Source: Marchantia polymorpha subsp. ruderalis | Taxonomy: Eukaryota > Streptophyta > Marchantiopsida > Marchantiales > Marchantiaceae | NCBI GenBank assembly: GCA_037833965.1 | Contig: AP031358.1 | Span: forward strand, 16,872,001 to 16,936,000 | Direction of reading: 5' to 3' | Length of the DNA stretch: 64,000 nt | Shown here: positions 1 to 15,000 of the stretch, one piece after another | How the letters are laid out: each line of letters begins with the position of its first letter | How positions within the stretch are numbered: the first letter of the stretch is position 1 | Notes under the pieces: generated by a model | Database searches by the model: none | What the model was told of the DNA's origin: nothing | What the model saw: only the letters and a program-made list of their open reading frames with translations | Position numbers and translations under genes: made by a program

Positions 1-3000
1 ACAAGCAGTTTAAAGATATCATGAAGCGTACCCATGACAGGTACGTGGATAGCAACCAGATTCGTATTTCTGCATGAGTGTTGTGCGGATAATATATTGT
101 GCACCGGTTCCACTGTCATGCTTGTTCTTATCAACATGTGCTCTGGCTTTACTCTTGGTTCCCGTTTTAGAGAACTACATTCAGTTGCCTCGTTCATTTG
201 TTATTTCTTCCCTTTTTTAAACCGGTGAAACAAGTGTTGATGGTACAGGTCTAACCCCATCAGTTTTACATTCAAACGAAGAAACCTGAGCACAAGAAAT
301 GGATATCACAAACTTTTAACAAAGCGAGTGACAACTAAGTCCACTTCATGCAGGGCAAACGCATTGCAAGCAGGCACATCCCCTGGTTGGCTAGAAACTT
401 TCCAAAAGAGCAATGAGACCCTAGAAAAGATTCAAAAGAATCTCGAAGATTATCTTGAAACGAAGCGCATGGCTTTCCCAAGATTTTACTTTCTTTCCAA
501 TGACGAGCTACTGGAGATTCTCGCACAAACACGAAACGTGCAAGCTGTGCAGCCTCATATGTCTAAGTGCTTCGGTAAACTACTGTCTTTATGAAAGATT
601 GTTCTCTCCCAAACAAACATGCTAATGGTTAAAAGGTGGAAATTGCAGCTCTGACTAGTCCAATGTCACTCTGTGCCTTCGTGCTTTAACTGCGAAGTAG
701 AAATGTAATTCAACATTACTGGTTTGGCTAAATAGACCTCTTTTGGATTTCCATCAGGCTTATACATTCCTGAAAGTTCGGGAGGCCTAGGCTTCGGCGT
801 TGTAAGTGCGATAGCTAATCCAATCTGATGACAACAGATGGCATTCGAAGTTTAGACTTTGGTGAGGATCCTAAAAGCATAGACATATATGCTATGATAT
901 CTGGAGAGGGAGAAAGAGTCGGCCTGGGCAAAAACTTGAAGGCTAGAGGAAACGTGGAGAATTGGCTGACATCTGTTGAACAGAATATGGTTTCTAGTCT
1001 GCGGAGGTGTGGCCACGCTTTGATCCTAGACCAGTTAGTTCTTCATATAATCCATGTATGACCTAAACGTCATGGAGATGTCTTTTAAGTTTTAGCGGCT
1101 TGAAAGTTACATAGTAGCATCCTTCAATAAGACCAGTGGGATTGTAGACAAGCTATTCCTTCTCCTGATATACGTTGACATTGCCTACTTTGACAGATTA
1201 GCAAAGGCAGCTGTTCAGGATTATGATAAAAGACCACGCCCTCAGTGGACACTGCTGCATGCTGCGCAGCTGGTGGTTATGACTAGCCAAATATACTGGA
1301 GTAAAATGGTCGAAGATGCTCTGAAAGGAGGAGGAGAGAAAAGTGTAGAAACTCTTCTTGTAGAGTCCTTGAATCTTTGTATCTCTCAGCTTGAAGCCTT
1401 ATCGGTTTTGGTCAGAGGAGAACTCAAATCCCTGCAGAGGAAGATATTATGTGCCCTGATTACGATTGATGTCCACGCAAGAGATATTCTCGATGATATG
1501 ATTCGGTAAGCCCTTTCTCTTTCGAAGTTCTTGTTTGCTGTTGTAACCAACATTCTTGTGTTTTCTCTCTTTATGCAGGGCTCTTTAGAATGTGTTACAT
1601 GTATGTACGGGCCCTAGGTTTCCAACCGGTGGAAAGCCCACCAGCCTCCGCGCTTTTATTGCTGGTGTTATAGCATTCTACAACGAGTTAGCTTGGCAGT
1701 GATCTCTAACGTAATTAGTGACACATTTTCAGCTAGGACAAGAGAAGTATCTTAACTATAAACTTTGTAACTATTTTGGTGATTATTTTAGAGTATTATC
1801 CACAGTTCCTTTGGACAGTTGCACTTGAATGTTGCAGGGAGAAGATTTTCAAATCTACTGAATTTGGTTGGCAAATGCAACTACGCTACTACTGGGATGA
1901 TGAACTGGAGGATAGTACTATTCGTCAAACAAATGCTCGTTTCACGTACGCTTATGAGTATCTTGGAGCACAGCCACGTCTTGTGATTACCCCTCTTACA
2001 GACCGATGCTACATGACTCTTACGGGTGCTCTACATTTGAAACTCGGTGGAGCCCCGGCCGGCCCTGCTGGAACAGGAAAGACAGAAACTACGAAAGATC
2101 TTGCAAAAGCTTTGGGTATACAGTGTGTCGTTTTCAACTGCGGAGACAATCTGGATTTCAGGGTATTCAACTCTAAGAACTCTATGACTCTAACCAGTTT
2201 TGTAAGCCTAACCTAATTGACAAAACATTACGTGGCCTTACGTAAAAAAATGTAGTAAGGCACCGTTAAGTTCACATCCGGTAGTCCGCATACGGTCTCC
2301 TCTGTTCCTCTCATCTCTCTCATGTAAGATACCACAGGCCCCGAATCACTCAGTGATCACTTTCTGTAACTTGTGTCTTACTTCACACGTGTCTTAGTCT
2401 CAACTCTTTGTGCATAGGTTACTGCACTGGTAAACCGTCCATGGTATCATGGTTGATTAACTGACTCACGTGCTTTTGTGAATTTGTAAGAGTAGTACGT
2501 TTTAAATAGCTGAAAACAAGAGGATGATGTATAGACGAGGAAGTAGGACACGATAAGATTGGATGGGATGGGATGGGATGGTAAGCCTACTCTCGTCTGG
2601 GAGTGGTACAGAAGTGTGCAATAAACTCAGACTTAACGTTGGACGGGGAATCTTCTTCAGAGATGTAGGTTTTAGCAGAGCGCTGTTGAGACAGGGACTT
2701 AGCAAAACATGTAAGCAGTAGTTCATCGACAGAAAAGTTCTACGGTGTTAGATTTTAGCGACTAACCAATTTGAGAAGTGAAGGTAGCATCCGCTTTATA
2801 TAATTGACTTGTTACTAGCCCGCGACAGAGCAGTGAAGGGAAGAACAAAGCATCTCACTGTGAAGCTACATCATATCACGAATAAGATAAATGAGGAGTT
2901 AGTGGTCGTCATGTACATTCCTGAAGACAGGGATTTAGCGTATTTTACAGAAACGGTCTACCCAGAGTTGAAAGTGACAGCAAGTTTGTGTACTTATGTG

Positions 3001-6000
3001 GCTCCTCAAGATTTCATAGTTTCTCCTGGTTGCATACGTGCATCATTTGTCTTTGTGAACTAGATGCCAGGACCATCCTATGCCACTGTCTGAATCTTAG
3101 TCTCTGATTTCATACTGATGACTAGAATAACTGACTGAATCACAGACTCATACAATTAGGTAACATGTAGTACTTGTTTTTTCGCAGATGTTCAACTTCA
3201 CTGCCTGCCAAGGTCAACTCTTCTCTTATGTTGCTACTAAGTACTTCTGTTTGTTGTGGTCCAGTTTATGGGCAAATTTTTTGCAGGCCTGGCGCAATGT
3301 GGTGCTTGGGCATGCTTTGATGAGTTCAATCGGATTGATATTGAAGTGCTTTCTGTGGTTGCTCAGCAACTACTTACTATTCAAAATGCTTTAAAAGCTC
3401 GGCTTGCTCGGTTCAACTTTGAAGGGCGTGAAATCAAGCTCTTAGCAACTTGTGGAGTTTTCATCACCATGAACCCAGGTTATGCAGGACGAACGGAGTT
3501 ACCAGATAACCTGAAAGTTCTCTTCAGGCCTGTGTCTATGATGATTCCTGATTATGCATTGGTAGCTGAAGTGATGCTTTTTTCTGAAGGCTTTGCGAAT
3601 GCGAAGGTGTTGTCTAGAAAAATGGTGAAACTTTACAAACTTTCCAGTGAGCAGCTTAGTCAGCAAGATCACTATGATTTTGGTATGAGGGCTGTCAAAT
3701 CAGTGCTTGTTATGGCAGGAGCCTTAAAACGAGCAAACCCTGATCTTGTCGAGGATGTTGTATTGATTCGTGCTTTTAAAGATAGCAATCTTCCGAAGTT
3801 CTTGGCTCAAGATGTTAGCTTGTTTTTGGCCATCATCACAGATCTCTTCCCAGGCGTTGAGATTCCTCCACAAGACTTTGGAGAGCTTAAACTGGCCATT
3901 GAAGAATGCATTTTAGAAGGCGGGTTGCAGATAGTGGATGCTTTTGTTATAAAGGTGATCCAACTTTTCGAAACCATGAATGTGAGATTTGGAGTGATGG
4001 CTGTCGGACCTACAGGTGGTGGCAAAACCACTTGCTATCGGCTGCTTAGAGATGCCATGACGAAGTTGCGAGTTAGAGGCCACGACAATCCCGCTTTCCA
4101 GAAGACACATGCCTATGTACTGAATCCCAAGTGCATAAAAATGGGTGAATTGTATGGCGAGTACAACTTATTGACGAACGAGTGGACGGATGGTTTGGGC
4201 AGCACGATCATTCGAGCTGCTGTGGCAGATACCACCCAGGACAGAAAGTGGATTGTTTTTGATGGACCCGTCGACGCAATATGGATTGAGAACATGAACA
4301 CAGTGCTGGATGATAACTGCGTCCTATGCTTGCCTAATGGAGAGCGCATAAAACTGAATCCTACGACAATGAGAATGCTTTTCGAAGTTCAGGACTTAGC
4401 AGTTGCCTCACCAGCAACAGTTAGCAGATGTGGAATGGTGTACGTTCCTCCTGAAGAATTAGGATGGCGTCCGTATGTGAAATCTTGGTTACAACGTTTT
4501 CCAAAAGAGATCGGCATCGTTCTCACTCCCCAGTGCCGGGATTATATACAAGGCTTATTCAATGAATGGATGGATACAGGGCTCAAGTTTCTTAGAAACC
4601 ATCTGCAGGAAACTATCCCCTCGGTGAATATCAATATTGTCACCACCCTTTGCTGGTACTACCAAGGCCTTCTACAACCTTCCAGGGGAATTAGCCTTGC
4701 AGGTGAATTCAACGATCAGATTACAGGTACCTTGAGCCGAATTTTTGCCTTCGCTTTTGTGTGGTCTGTTGGAGGAAACATCAGGCATACGAGCATTGAG
4801 AGATTCGATAAGTTCATTCGAAAAGAATGCGAAACTTTGGCAGCATATCCGGGTGGAGACACAGTGTTTGAGTATTTTGTGAACGTTAAGGAGCAGTCTC
4901 TGTCACCCTGGGAAGAAGTCATCCCTTCGTTCACCTACAAACCAGGGGTTTCTTTCTTCTCCTTGATGGTACCGACGTTGGACACGGTAAGACTCGGGTG
5001 GCTCTTTGAGCTCAACATTGAGATCCAGCGGTCAGTTCTCTTCGCAGGCGTATCAGGTGCAGGCAAGAGCGCAATCGTGCTGGACCTGATCTCAAAATTA
5101 GCCGAAGCCAAGAACATGATGGCAATCGTTCTGAATTTTAGCGCACAAACCACTGCTATTGCAACTCAGGTTTGCTATCATACCTTTTCTCAACGAGAAA
5201 CTCGAAAACCTGGCTTCTTTCAATTCACGTATGCAGAGTAATAATCTTTGCTTGAAACTGCAACGGATTTCAGTACAAGTTCACCGAGTATTGTTGTCAA
5301 AGATTTTTGTTCAACTGCAGGAAGCAATCGAGAGTAAGCTCGAAAAGAAAGGGAAGAATCGATTTGGTGGACCATTCGGTAAGAAGATCATATGCTTTGT
5401 GGACGACGTGAACATGCCAATGAGGGAAAAATACTTTGCACAGCCACCTATCGAGCTCCTCAGGCAGTTTCAGGACTTCAGAGGATTTTATGATCGGGTT
5501 CATCTTTTCTGGAAGGACATTGCTGATATGACAATCGCAGCTGCTTGTGGTCCTCCGGGTGGTGGCCGGAACGAGGTAATTGCACCTAGGAACTTGATTT
5601 TGTTTTCATGTCAACAGGGTGTCCACCTCGTTGGAACATGCCTCAAGTATAGCCGTTTTCTTTTACAGGTGACACCCCGATTTTTTCGCCATTTCAGTAT
5701 GGTTAGTGTACAGCCCCCGACAGAAATGACATTGAGAACAATTTTTGGAGCAATTCTGAGTGGTTTTCTAGCCCTTTTTCCTGCGGAGTGCAAGCCCTAC
5801 ACGAAACCGATCGTTGACTGCAGTATTGAGGTCTTCATGAGAATGAGTCAGGAGCTACTGCCAACACCCCAGAAGTCTCACTACACTTTCAACCTTCGAG
5901 ACGTCTCAAAAATTTTCCAGGTCTCAACTGAAATTCTAATAAGAACTTGCGAACCTTTGCTTAAAAAGTATCTGACGACTCTTTACACAGCAAGATGGAA

Positions 6001-9000
6001 AGTTGAAGGAAGCGAAAAGTTAAGAATTACGAGAGCTTGAGCAACTGCTCTACTTCAAACTGCGACTTTCCTGTCCAGATACTCATGTACAGTACTCATT
6101 GGAACCTTAACACTTGCCCCTTTCCACTCAGGGAATCTTGATGGTAAAGCCAGTAGACTGTGCCACAAAGAAGCAACTTCGATCGCTGTGGATTCATGAA
6201 AGCATGCGTGTATTTCATGATCGTCTAATCAATGCTGAGGATAAGCTCTACTTTACAACTATAGTACACGAGCTTTTGAAGCGAAGCATGGAAACTATAG
6301 AAACTCATAAAGAGCTCTTTGAGGACCAAATAATTATGTATGGGGACTTTCTCAGACCTGGCTATTCTGCTGAAGATCGACGTTACGAGCAGGTACCTTT
6401 CTGATGATCAGCCTAAGTTGGTTCGCAAGTGTCTATGGACAAACCCGAAGGTAAGATGTCTAAACTCTTCGCAGCAGCCAGAAGTGCATGTGGATCAGAC
6501 CTCAAGCAGAATGCGCACTATTTGTGCGCATTCAAAACGTACTATTTGTGCATGATTTGTGGCTCTTTTACAGGTTACGGATTTTTCAAAACTTCCTCAA
6601 CTATTCAAAGACTACCTCGAGGATTACAATATGAGTACCCCAAAAGTCATGAAACTTGTGTTTTTTAAAGATGCCATAGCGCATACTGCAAGGCTTGCAC
6701 GTATTCTAAGGCAACCGCGAGGCAACGCGATGCTTGTGGGAGTGGGTGGATCTGGAAAGCAGAGTCTTACTCGCTTTGCATGCTTTCTATCAGAGTATAC
6801 TTGTTTTCAGATCGAGCTGACGAAAGGCTATAGCAATTTTGAGTTCAGAGAGGACCTCAAGAAAATCTACAAAGTTGCTGGTAAGTTAGATTGAAAGTTT
6901 TTACTTCGAATCACTGGGAACACCATCTGACATACTGGCACCCGTGAGCAACAGTAGGTGATTTGAGGAAAGGTTTACTGGATTCGAGATTAGAGGATTC
7001 TATGTTAGTAAAAAATATGAGTTGAAATAAGCCGGTGCAGTCATCTCAAGACATAGAATCTGTGACTGAATAACCAAAAGTTCATCAAAGATGCTCTCAA
7101 TAAAACATCCTAATGTTTAGGTTACCCTAGTTGAAATCAACATAACAGAACGGTTAAGGTGCTCTAGAACCATAGTGTTCAAGAACTTGCAGCTTGCAGA
7201 GATTGTGCTTTAAGCACGATACTGTTGGCATTTATCTATTGTAATTTATAATCTTCTGAACATTATCATGTATTGATGATTGGATATTGGAATTCAGGAA
7301 TTGATGGCAAACCTATAACTTTCCTATTTACGGACACTCAGATTGTGAACGAAGGTTTTGTGGAGGACATCAACAATTTACTAAATTCAGGAGAAGTTCC
7401 GGGGTTATTTGCTGTGGATGAGAAAGATCGATTGTGTGTTGACATTCGAGAATATGCTCTCACTCTTGGCATACCCCTCACCAAGGACTCTTTATACAAC
7501 TGCTTTATCAACAGATCTCGAGAGTTTATCCACGTCGTCCTTTGCATGAGTCCTGTCGGTGACCCTTTCAGATCAAGATGTCGCCAATTTCCGTCCCTCA
7601 TTAATTGCTGCACTATCGATTGGTTCGACGAGTGGCCAGAGGAAGCCCTTCTGACTGTCAGTAACCATTTTCTAGCAGCTGTCGATCTGGGCAACGACCT
7701 GGTAAACCTCCAGGCTGGAATGTCGAGAGTTAATTCTTCATTCTAAAAGAGCTCTGTTATCCAGTATTTTAAGAAGAGCTTCAAACTCTGCCCAGCTTCT
7801 CGTGCAGATGCACAGCGTACTAGAATTAACCGTCGTCAGTATCAAAACCATTGTAAATAATGGCTTGGCCGAACGGACGATAACAATCACAGCATTGTCT
7901 CGCTTCCAGGTAAAGAAGAAGGTGGCAAGTATGTGTGTATCCATTCACACTTCAGTCTCAGATATGGCGACCAAGTTCTTCAATGAGTTAAGGAGGAAAT
8001 ATTACATAACACCCAAGTCATACCTCGACTGTGTGAACCTTTACGTGGAATTGTTGAATGAGAAGCGTATAGAAAGTTTGGCCGCCCAAGACAGGTTTAT
8101 CAATGGTCTGAACAAACTCAAAGAGACAAACGAGCTCATAGCTACAATGAAGGTACCACATTACGCTGCTTGGAAGTCTGATCCCTCGCTCCCACCAGTG
8201 GCTTGATGTTCCAGTTATCTGTCTAGGGTATAATGAAATCCCCAACCCACCCGCTTGCAGAAGTGCTTCCTTCTCTTTTTCACATCTTCACCCTTCTTAA
8301 TAAATGTCCTGTTCAATCCAATAGAACCTGATTGTCCCTCCTCCGTTATCTTCATGATGTCCAGATCGAGCTAGGAGAGCTGCAGCCAATACTGGCAGAA
8401 AAATCAGAAATTACCAACAAGCTCTTGAACGAAGTATCGAAGGAGACCGCGGCTGCTCAGCAGGTACACGTGCTTACCAGGCAAATGGATTCCTTCACGG
8501 CTCGAGGCTCTGATGATGGTTCTAAAGTTTGTGGTACCAGTTGTTTCTCAATGACCGCTTTCGTGGGGTTCATAATTTATGCACTGAAACAGATGACACA
8601 CCCAGTCAGGCATAGTTGTTGGATATTATTATATGGATTAGGAATACTTTGATGCTTTCAAGTGACGACTGAGGCTTGCGATGATGAAGTAATGTTGACG
8701 TCCTTGTCTCAGTATGCCCCAATGGTGCACTTCAGGTCCAAAAACTTTAAACAGATTAAATGCCAGATTCTGATCGACTTTAAACATCTTGGAAACAGGT
8801 CAAAGAAACGGTGGTAGTTGAAGAGAAGCAAGTCAAAGAACAAGCTGCTGCGACACAACTGATCAAAGACGACGCTCAGAAAGACTTGGATGCAGCCATG
8901 CCTGCTTTAAATGCAGCCGTAGATGCCCTCAATTCTCTAAACAAGAGCGATATCACTGAGCTGAAATCATTCGCGAAACCACCATCTCTCGTCCTCCTTA

Positions 9001-12000
9001 CTATGGAAGCAGTCTGCATTCTTCTCGGAGAGGCTGTGGGTTGGGACAGTGCCAAGAAGGTGTGCACTTTTTTTTTCTTTTGAACTTAGACAAGTAGGTC
9101 AATGTCAGCTCCACCTCTTATTGCAGGGCTGAAATTGACCACGTGAACGACATCAGTGAACCATGGCAAGATCAAATTCTGATTTCCTCAACAAAGAGTC
9201 CATCATGGTATTGAGGTAACAAAAGTGCACCTGACATGACCCTTTCAGATACTTCTTTGTCTCTTGTCCTCCAGATAATGGCAGACGTAACATTCATCAA
9301 ACGGCTCATGGAGTACAACAAGGATGCAATAACTCCTCAAGTACAGAAGAAGTTACAGAAGTACATCAACGATCCTCTGTTCATACCAGAAGCAGTACAA
9401 AAGCAGAGTAATGCAGCTACGAGTATGTGCATGTGGGTTCGGGCCATGAATGTTTACGCCGATATTGCTAAAGTTGTTGCACCGAAGAAAGCAGCATTGA
9501 ACCAGGCAGAAGCAGCTCTCAAGCTGGCAGCTGACACTTTAGCAGGAAAGCAGAAACAACTTGCAGACGTAGAGGCGCAAGTGGCGAAACTGAAGGCTAA
9601 CTTAGACGTTGTACAAGCCGATATGGACAAACTGAAGGGACAAGCATTGCTCACTGAGAATCGACTTATCAGAGCTGGAAAGCTTACTTCCGCTCTCGGT
9701 GATGAAGCGGTAAACTATCCTATCACGTCACAACTCAATCTTGTCAAGGCCAGGGAATAATACACTGAAGACAATCAGAGGGAAACCTACGAAGTGGCTA
9801 GACCTTCAGTAATTTCGTTCCATGTAGTCTCTCAATGTATCTCTGTCCAGCGTTTTGGAAAATCTTTGTCTCTCAATTCTGTTCTCACACTATGAACGAA
9901 AACAGGTGCGATGGAGGGAAACAGCAGCGGAGATTGGGGAAAAGAGGAAGCTGCTCGTAGGTGATGTGTTCTTGTGCGCAGTGTGTATCTCATATTATGG
10001 GGCCTTCTCAGGTCCATATCGGGCAGCCCTTGTAGCAAGCTGGATTCAGCGATTTAAGGTAAAACATCATAATCTCTGCTACTAGCTGAATCTAAAAGAC
10101 CGATAGCAAGACAAATCGACGAGTTTCATGAAGCTAGGAAAAAAATGTACTGAACTAGTATCTCTTTACATTTTATGATGTGTTTACTGATCAACCTTCA
10201 AGCGTTATGGGTTGTGATATCATATTAGGAACTATGTGGAGGTTTTCCTCGTCTTACTTGGCTCACAAGCACTCGTGGTTAGGCCTTGAGCCTCAGGCTA
10301 GACGTATTGGTTTCCCTGGAGTGAGGTCAAGGTTTTCTAGATTGACCAAGGAGGGAACTACGTAAAAGTGGGCAATTAAATGGATACCATGCATCCTGAG
10401 TGAGGTGATGATACAAAAGCAGAGAACAGCAGGAACTTTAGATTTTTATTCCCTCCACCAATTGTTTTTCAATTGATATTACCAAAAATCAAAAGTATAA
10501 TATCTTTTGAATTGCTTCTTATTGAGTTAGTTTTTTCCTTAAACTTGACCTCTCTACCTCTGCCATTTTGAGTACAGATTCTAGACTCTTGCAACCGCAA
10601 AAGTAACTACTATGTCAATCTTGTCATAGTCTCAGAATGTGTGACACGATCTCACTTTTCAAGCTCGTTGCACTTATTTCTGAGATTTAGAGTGCATAAG
10701 CCTTTTCACCTTATTGAGTCAGCGCCGAGCAAATGAGCTTATACATGATTGGTGCAATTTTTTATTCTTTTACAGTACAACACTTTATTTCTTAGGAGGG
10801 TTGTTGAGAAGAAGAGAAAACCAGAGAGGTTCTTGTAGTCGAAAGCATGCATAGGGGAATCACTTTTTTTCTTCGGAAGTGATTTCAGGACCTTATCTTT
10901 ATCAAAAAACACGTCGTAACATCAATGATGGTCAACGTTGTTCCCAGTTAAAGGAATACTGCCATTTCTTCTTTCTTGTGAGAAAATGTCCTACCATCGT
11001 AAGGCTTAAGTAAAGCTTGGAATTGCAAGTTCTGAAGCATCCAGACAACTTGATCAGGACTAACAGCAATCGGTCACGTCTTGATAAATACCGTAATATC
11101 TAATTAAAGCACGCCAGTCATTTCACAGATCAAGATGCTTTGCTCTCACATAAAAAAATTTCAACAACTCCGTTGTTCTCTCTGAACGACCAAATTAGGA
11201 TTATTACTAATATGGGTGTGATTGGTGTAGACCATCAATGTGTCGATCCTAGCGTGGAGTAGATTGCTCTAAAACTCAGAACCGATGAGTTCGTATGCAT
11301 TGTATTTTCTAGCTGAAGTGAAACATTGATTTCAAATGCCCATGACGTTAAGAAAGAGTTACTTCCAAGCTTCCAGCTTGGAAGGAAGAGAGATCTGCAG
11401 TCGCATAAACAGCACTCATCCTTTTTTTCTATCGCTCGTTATGATTTTGAGTAACTATGTGTATTAATTTATGCCTGTTCTGCAACAGGACGAGGAGATT
11501 CCTGTTTCTGATGACTGTTCGCTGAGGGGTATACTTGCAACGCCTGTGGAGGTACGAGAATGGAACATATGGGGTCTTCCATCAGACAACGTTTCAGTGG
11601 ACAACGGGATATTGGTAACAAGGGGAAGGAGATGGCCTTTGATGATAGACCCCCAAGGACAAGCAAACAGCTGGATTAAAGCTATGGAAGCCAAAAATGG
11701 TTTGCGAGTTGTCAGACTTTCTGACTCCACTTTGCTCAGAACTCTTGAAAGCAGCATTCGGATCGGGAATCCTGTGCTGCTGGAAGATATTGGAGACACT
11801 CTTGATCCCGCATTGGAGCCCATCCTGCAGAAACAGGCACGATCATGACTGGAGCTTCTGTCACTCCTTCCCCACTGCCTAATGTATACATTAACCTCCA
11901 GAAAGTGTCAGATGCAACTCACACTGTCCAGATTGTCGATTGTGTTTCATGTCTCTTGTTTCTTTTTTTCAACTAACTAGCAGGAAATGGGTTGTTTGGT

Positions 12001-15000
12001 GCTTTGGTTACAGGTGTTTGAGAAGAAGGGTCGGTGGCTCATAAGACTTGGAGATACGGATGTCGATTACGATCCACATTTCAAGTTATACATGACAACA
12101 AAGCTCTCCAATCCTCACTATCTTCCAGAAGTGTGTATCAAGGTCACGCTGGTGAACTTCACTGTCACCATGATAGGGCTGGAAGATCAACTTCTGGGAG
12201 ATGTTGTTCGCAAGGAAAGGGCGGACCTGGAAGAGCAGAATGACAGACTTGTGGTGAGCATAAGTAGTGACAAAAAGCAGCTAAAGGATTTGGAAGATAA
12301 GATCCTAAGGCTTCTGAAAGAGAGTGAAGGTAACATTCTGGACGATGAGGTGCTGATAAACACTCTTAATAACTCTAAGCTGACGTCAGGAGTAATTCAA
12401 GGTCGAGTGAAACAGGCAGAAATTACTGAAAAAGAGATCAAATCAGCTCGAGAGGAATACCGAGTGGTTGCAAAGCGGGGTTCAATTCTGTATTTTATCA
12501 TCTCAGATCTGGCTCTCATCGACTCTATGTACCAGTACTCATTGTCCTACTTCGCTCAGCTGTTCAATCAATGCATCGATGCAAGCCCCAGATCAGAGGT
12601 GCTTGAGGACAGGCTGCAAATACTCATTCGATACATGACAGAGTTTCTGTACATGAGTGTGAGTCGCGGTCTATTCGAAGAGCACAAGTTGACATTCTCC
12701 TTTCTCATCTGCACATCTATCATGAAATATATGGGCGAAATTAATCAAGAGGATTGGGTATTCTTCCTCATAGGAGGCTCTGATACTGTACCAGAGGGAG
12801 CACTCCCGAACCCTGACAATCGCATCATACCAGACAGAGTGTGGGTGAGTATCGTCAAGCTCGAAGAAACTCGACCAGAAACCTTCAAGAAGCTGACCAA
12901 GGACATAACTTCAGGCTGGGCAAATTGGTCACAATATTTTAAAACACCAGAACCCCACATCTTCCCTCTCCCGGGTGTCTGGAAAGAGAAGTTGACTCCG
13001 TTTCAGCAGCTACTCCTGTTGAAGGTGATGAGAGGAGAAAAGCTGGTCTTTGGAGTGAATTTATTCGTGACCGCGCATTTGGGCCAGAAATTTGTCGGAA
13101 GTGTGCCTCTCCAGCTGGAAGAGATTTTCAAAGACACGTCGTGCATAAATCCTGTGATTTTCATCCTCACTACTGGTGCTGATCCGTCAGGCATGCTCCA
13201 GAGATTCGCCGAGAAAATGGACCGCAAAGCAGGAGATAGACTGCACATGATCTCCCTGGGTCAAGGCCAGGGTCCTGTGGCAGAAACTCTGATCATGAAG
13301 TCACGCAAGTCCGGTGACTGGGTTTGCCTTCAAAACTGCCACTTAGCTAGCTCCTGGATGATTCCCATGGAGCGCATCATCGAGAAATTCCTTCCGGAAA
13401 GAGCTGATATCCATCCCGACTTCCGCCTGTGGCTCACCTCATTCCCATCCAAAGATTTCCCTGTCCCCGTTCTCCAGGTTTGATGTCTTTCCAATACTGG
13501 GTTCTCGTTTCTTGACGGTCAAATCGTTCAATGGATGATTTTACTGCAAACATCAGAAGCTCTCTGCTGGGCATAGGAAGGAAGAGTGCTCTTCGAAACT
13601 TCACAGAGCGGTTGCTTGTGGATCGATTGGTTATGGAACTTGTTGATTGTGCAGAATGGTATTAAGCTGACCAATGAGCCTCCGAAGGGAGTGCGAGCTA
13701 ACATGTTACAGTCCTACACAAGCATCAGTGAGCAGTTCCTGGAAAGCTGCAGCAAGAAAGCGCCATGGAAGAAACTGGTGTTTGGGATTTCATTCTTCCA
13801 TGCAGGCAAGATGTGATTCTTTCCACGTCATGATCCATTTCCCACGGCTTTATAACATCTGGATTCTTATTTTCATAGCAACACGAATTGAAAAGAAGTA
13901 AAGTCCTTTCACGATCAAAACATCTCTGGCCTCGTCGAGATACTTGTAACAAGGGACTGACGTAATCGTAAACAGTTATCCAAGAACGAAGAAAGTTTGG
14001 ACCATTGGGATGGAATGTGAAGTACGACTTCAACAGCAGCGACCTTGAGTGCGCTCTTCAAACACTCATTATGTTTCTAGAAGAGCAACCTGATATACCA
14101 TGGCCAGCTTTATTATACGTTACAGGTACCACTTCATAGTTACTAAAGCCCCAAGTGATACAGCCCAGCAAAATGGACAAAAGCTACATGTGGCTCTTTT
14201 TGTCATTTTTTAAGAAAGAGGAGAGAAGTCACCTCACTACTCCAGCATTGAGCAAACTTTCTGAAATTTTGAAAGAGTCAAGATATCAGTCCTTACAGCT
14301 TAGGAGATCAAGTCACAGTGTTTTATCTCGAGGCTGAAAAGAATTCTATCACACATGAAGGACATGTTCGAATCTGTGCCAGGTGAAATTAATTATGGAG
14401 GACGAGTCACGGATGATCTGGACAGACGATGCCTTATGAGCACTTTGAAACTCTACTATGACCCCGCTGTGTTGTCCGACACATACACTTTCACGAGCAC
14501 TGGACTTTACAAATCCCCTCCAGAAGGTGAACATGGCAGCTACGTCGAGTACATCAAGTCATTCCCAACAGCGGAGGGCCCAGATTTGTTTGGAATGCAC
14601 GAGAATGCAAATCTTACGTTCCAACACCAAGAAAGCAACAAGATCTTGACTGTCGTTGCTAGCATACAGCCGAAAGCTAGTACTGGTGGAGCTGGAAAAA
14701 ATGTTGGAGTAACTATTCTGGAGTTAGCAGCCAAGTTGCTGGAAGGCCTACCCGTTCCTTTAAGACCCGAGGAAGCCACAGAACACATACCAGAGTTCGG
14801 ACCTACTGGACAAGTGAATTCCTTGCTGGTAGTCTTGCAGCAGGTACTGTAAGAATATGTGGATTTTAACATATCAAATCACATTGTTATGCTTCTCTTG
14901 AGATTTTGACACCGAAGCCATACTTTTGTGTTCCCTGGAATCTTATTGTACAAGTTACTGGCTAGCCTGAAGATAGTAGTTCGAAATCGCTGCGCTCAGA

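Larger units (their letters stand above)
2163..3264 (+). other. Dynein intron 5 (1.1 kb)
   Basis: This intron lies between the AAA1 Walker A exon, ending NLDFR, and the large AAA1-AAA3 exon, starting [11 protein letters not shown]. The joined peptide matches the conserved dynein AAA1 sequence, which fixes both borders. It is much longer than most introns of the gene and carries a GGGAT microsatellite and a decayed Copia RNase H fragment. Confidence 0.8.
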
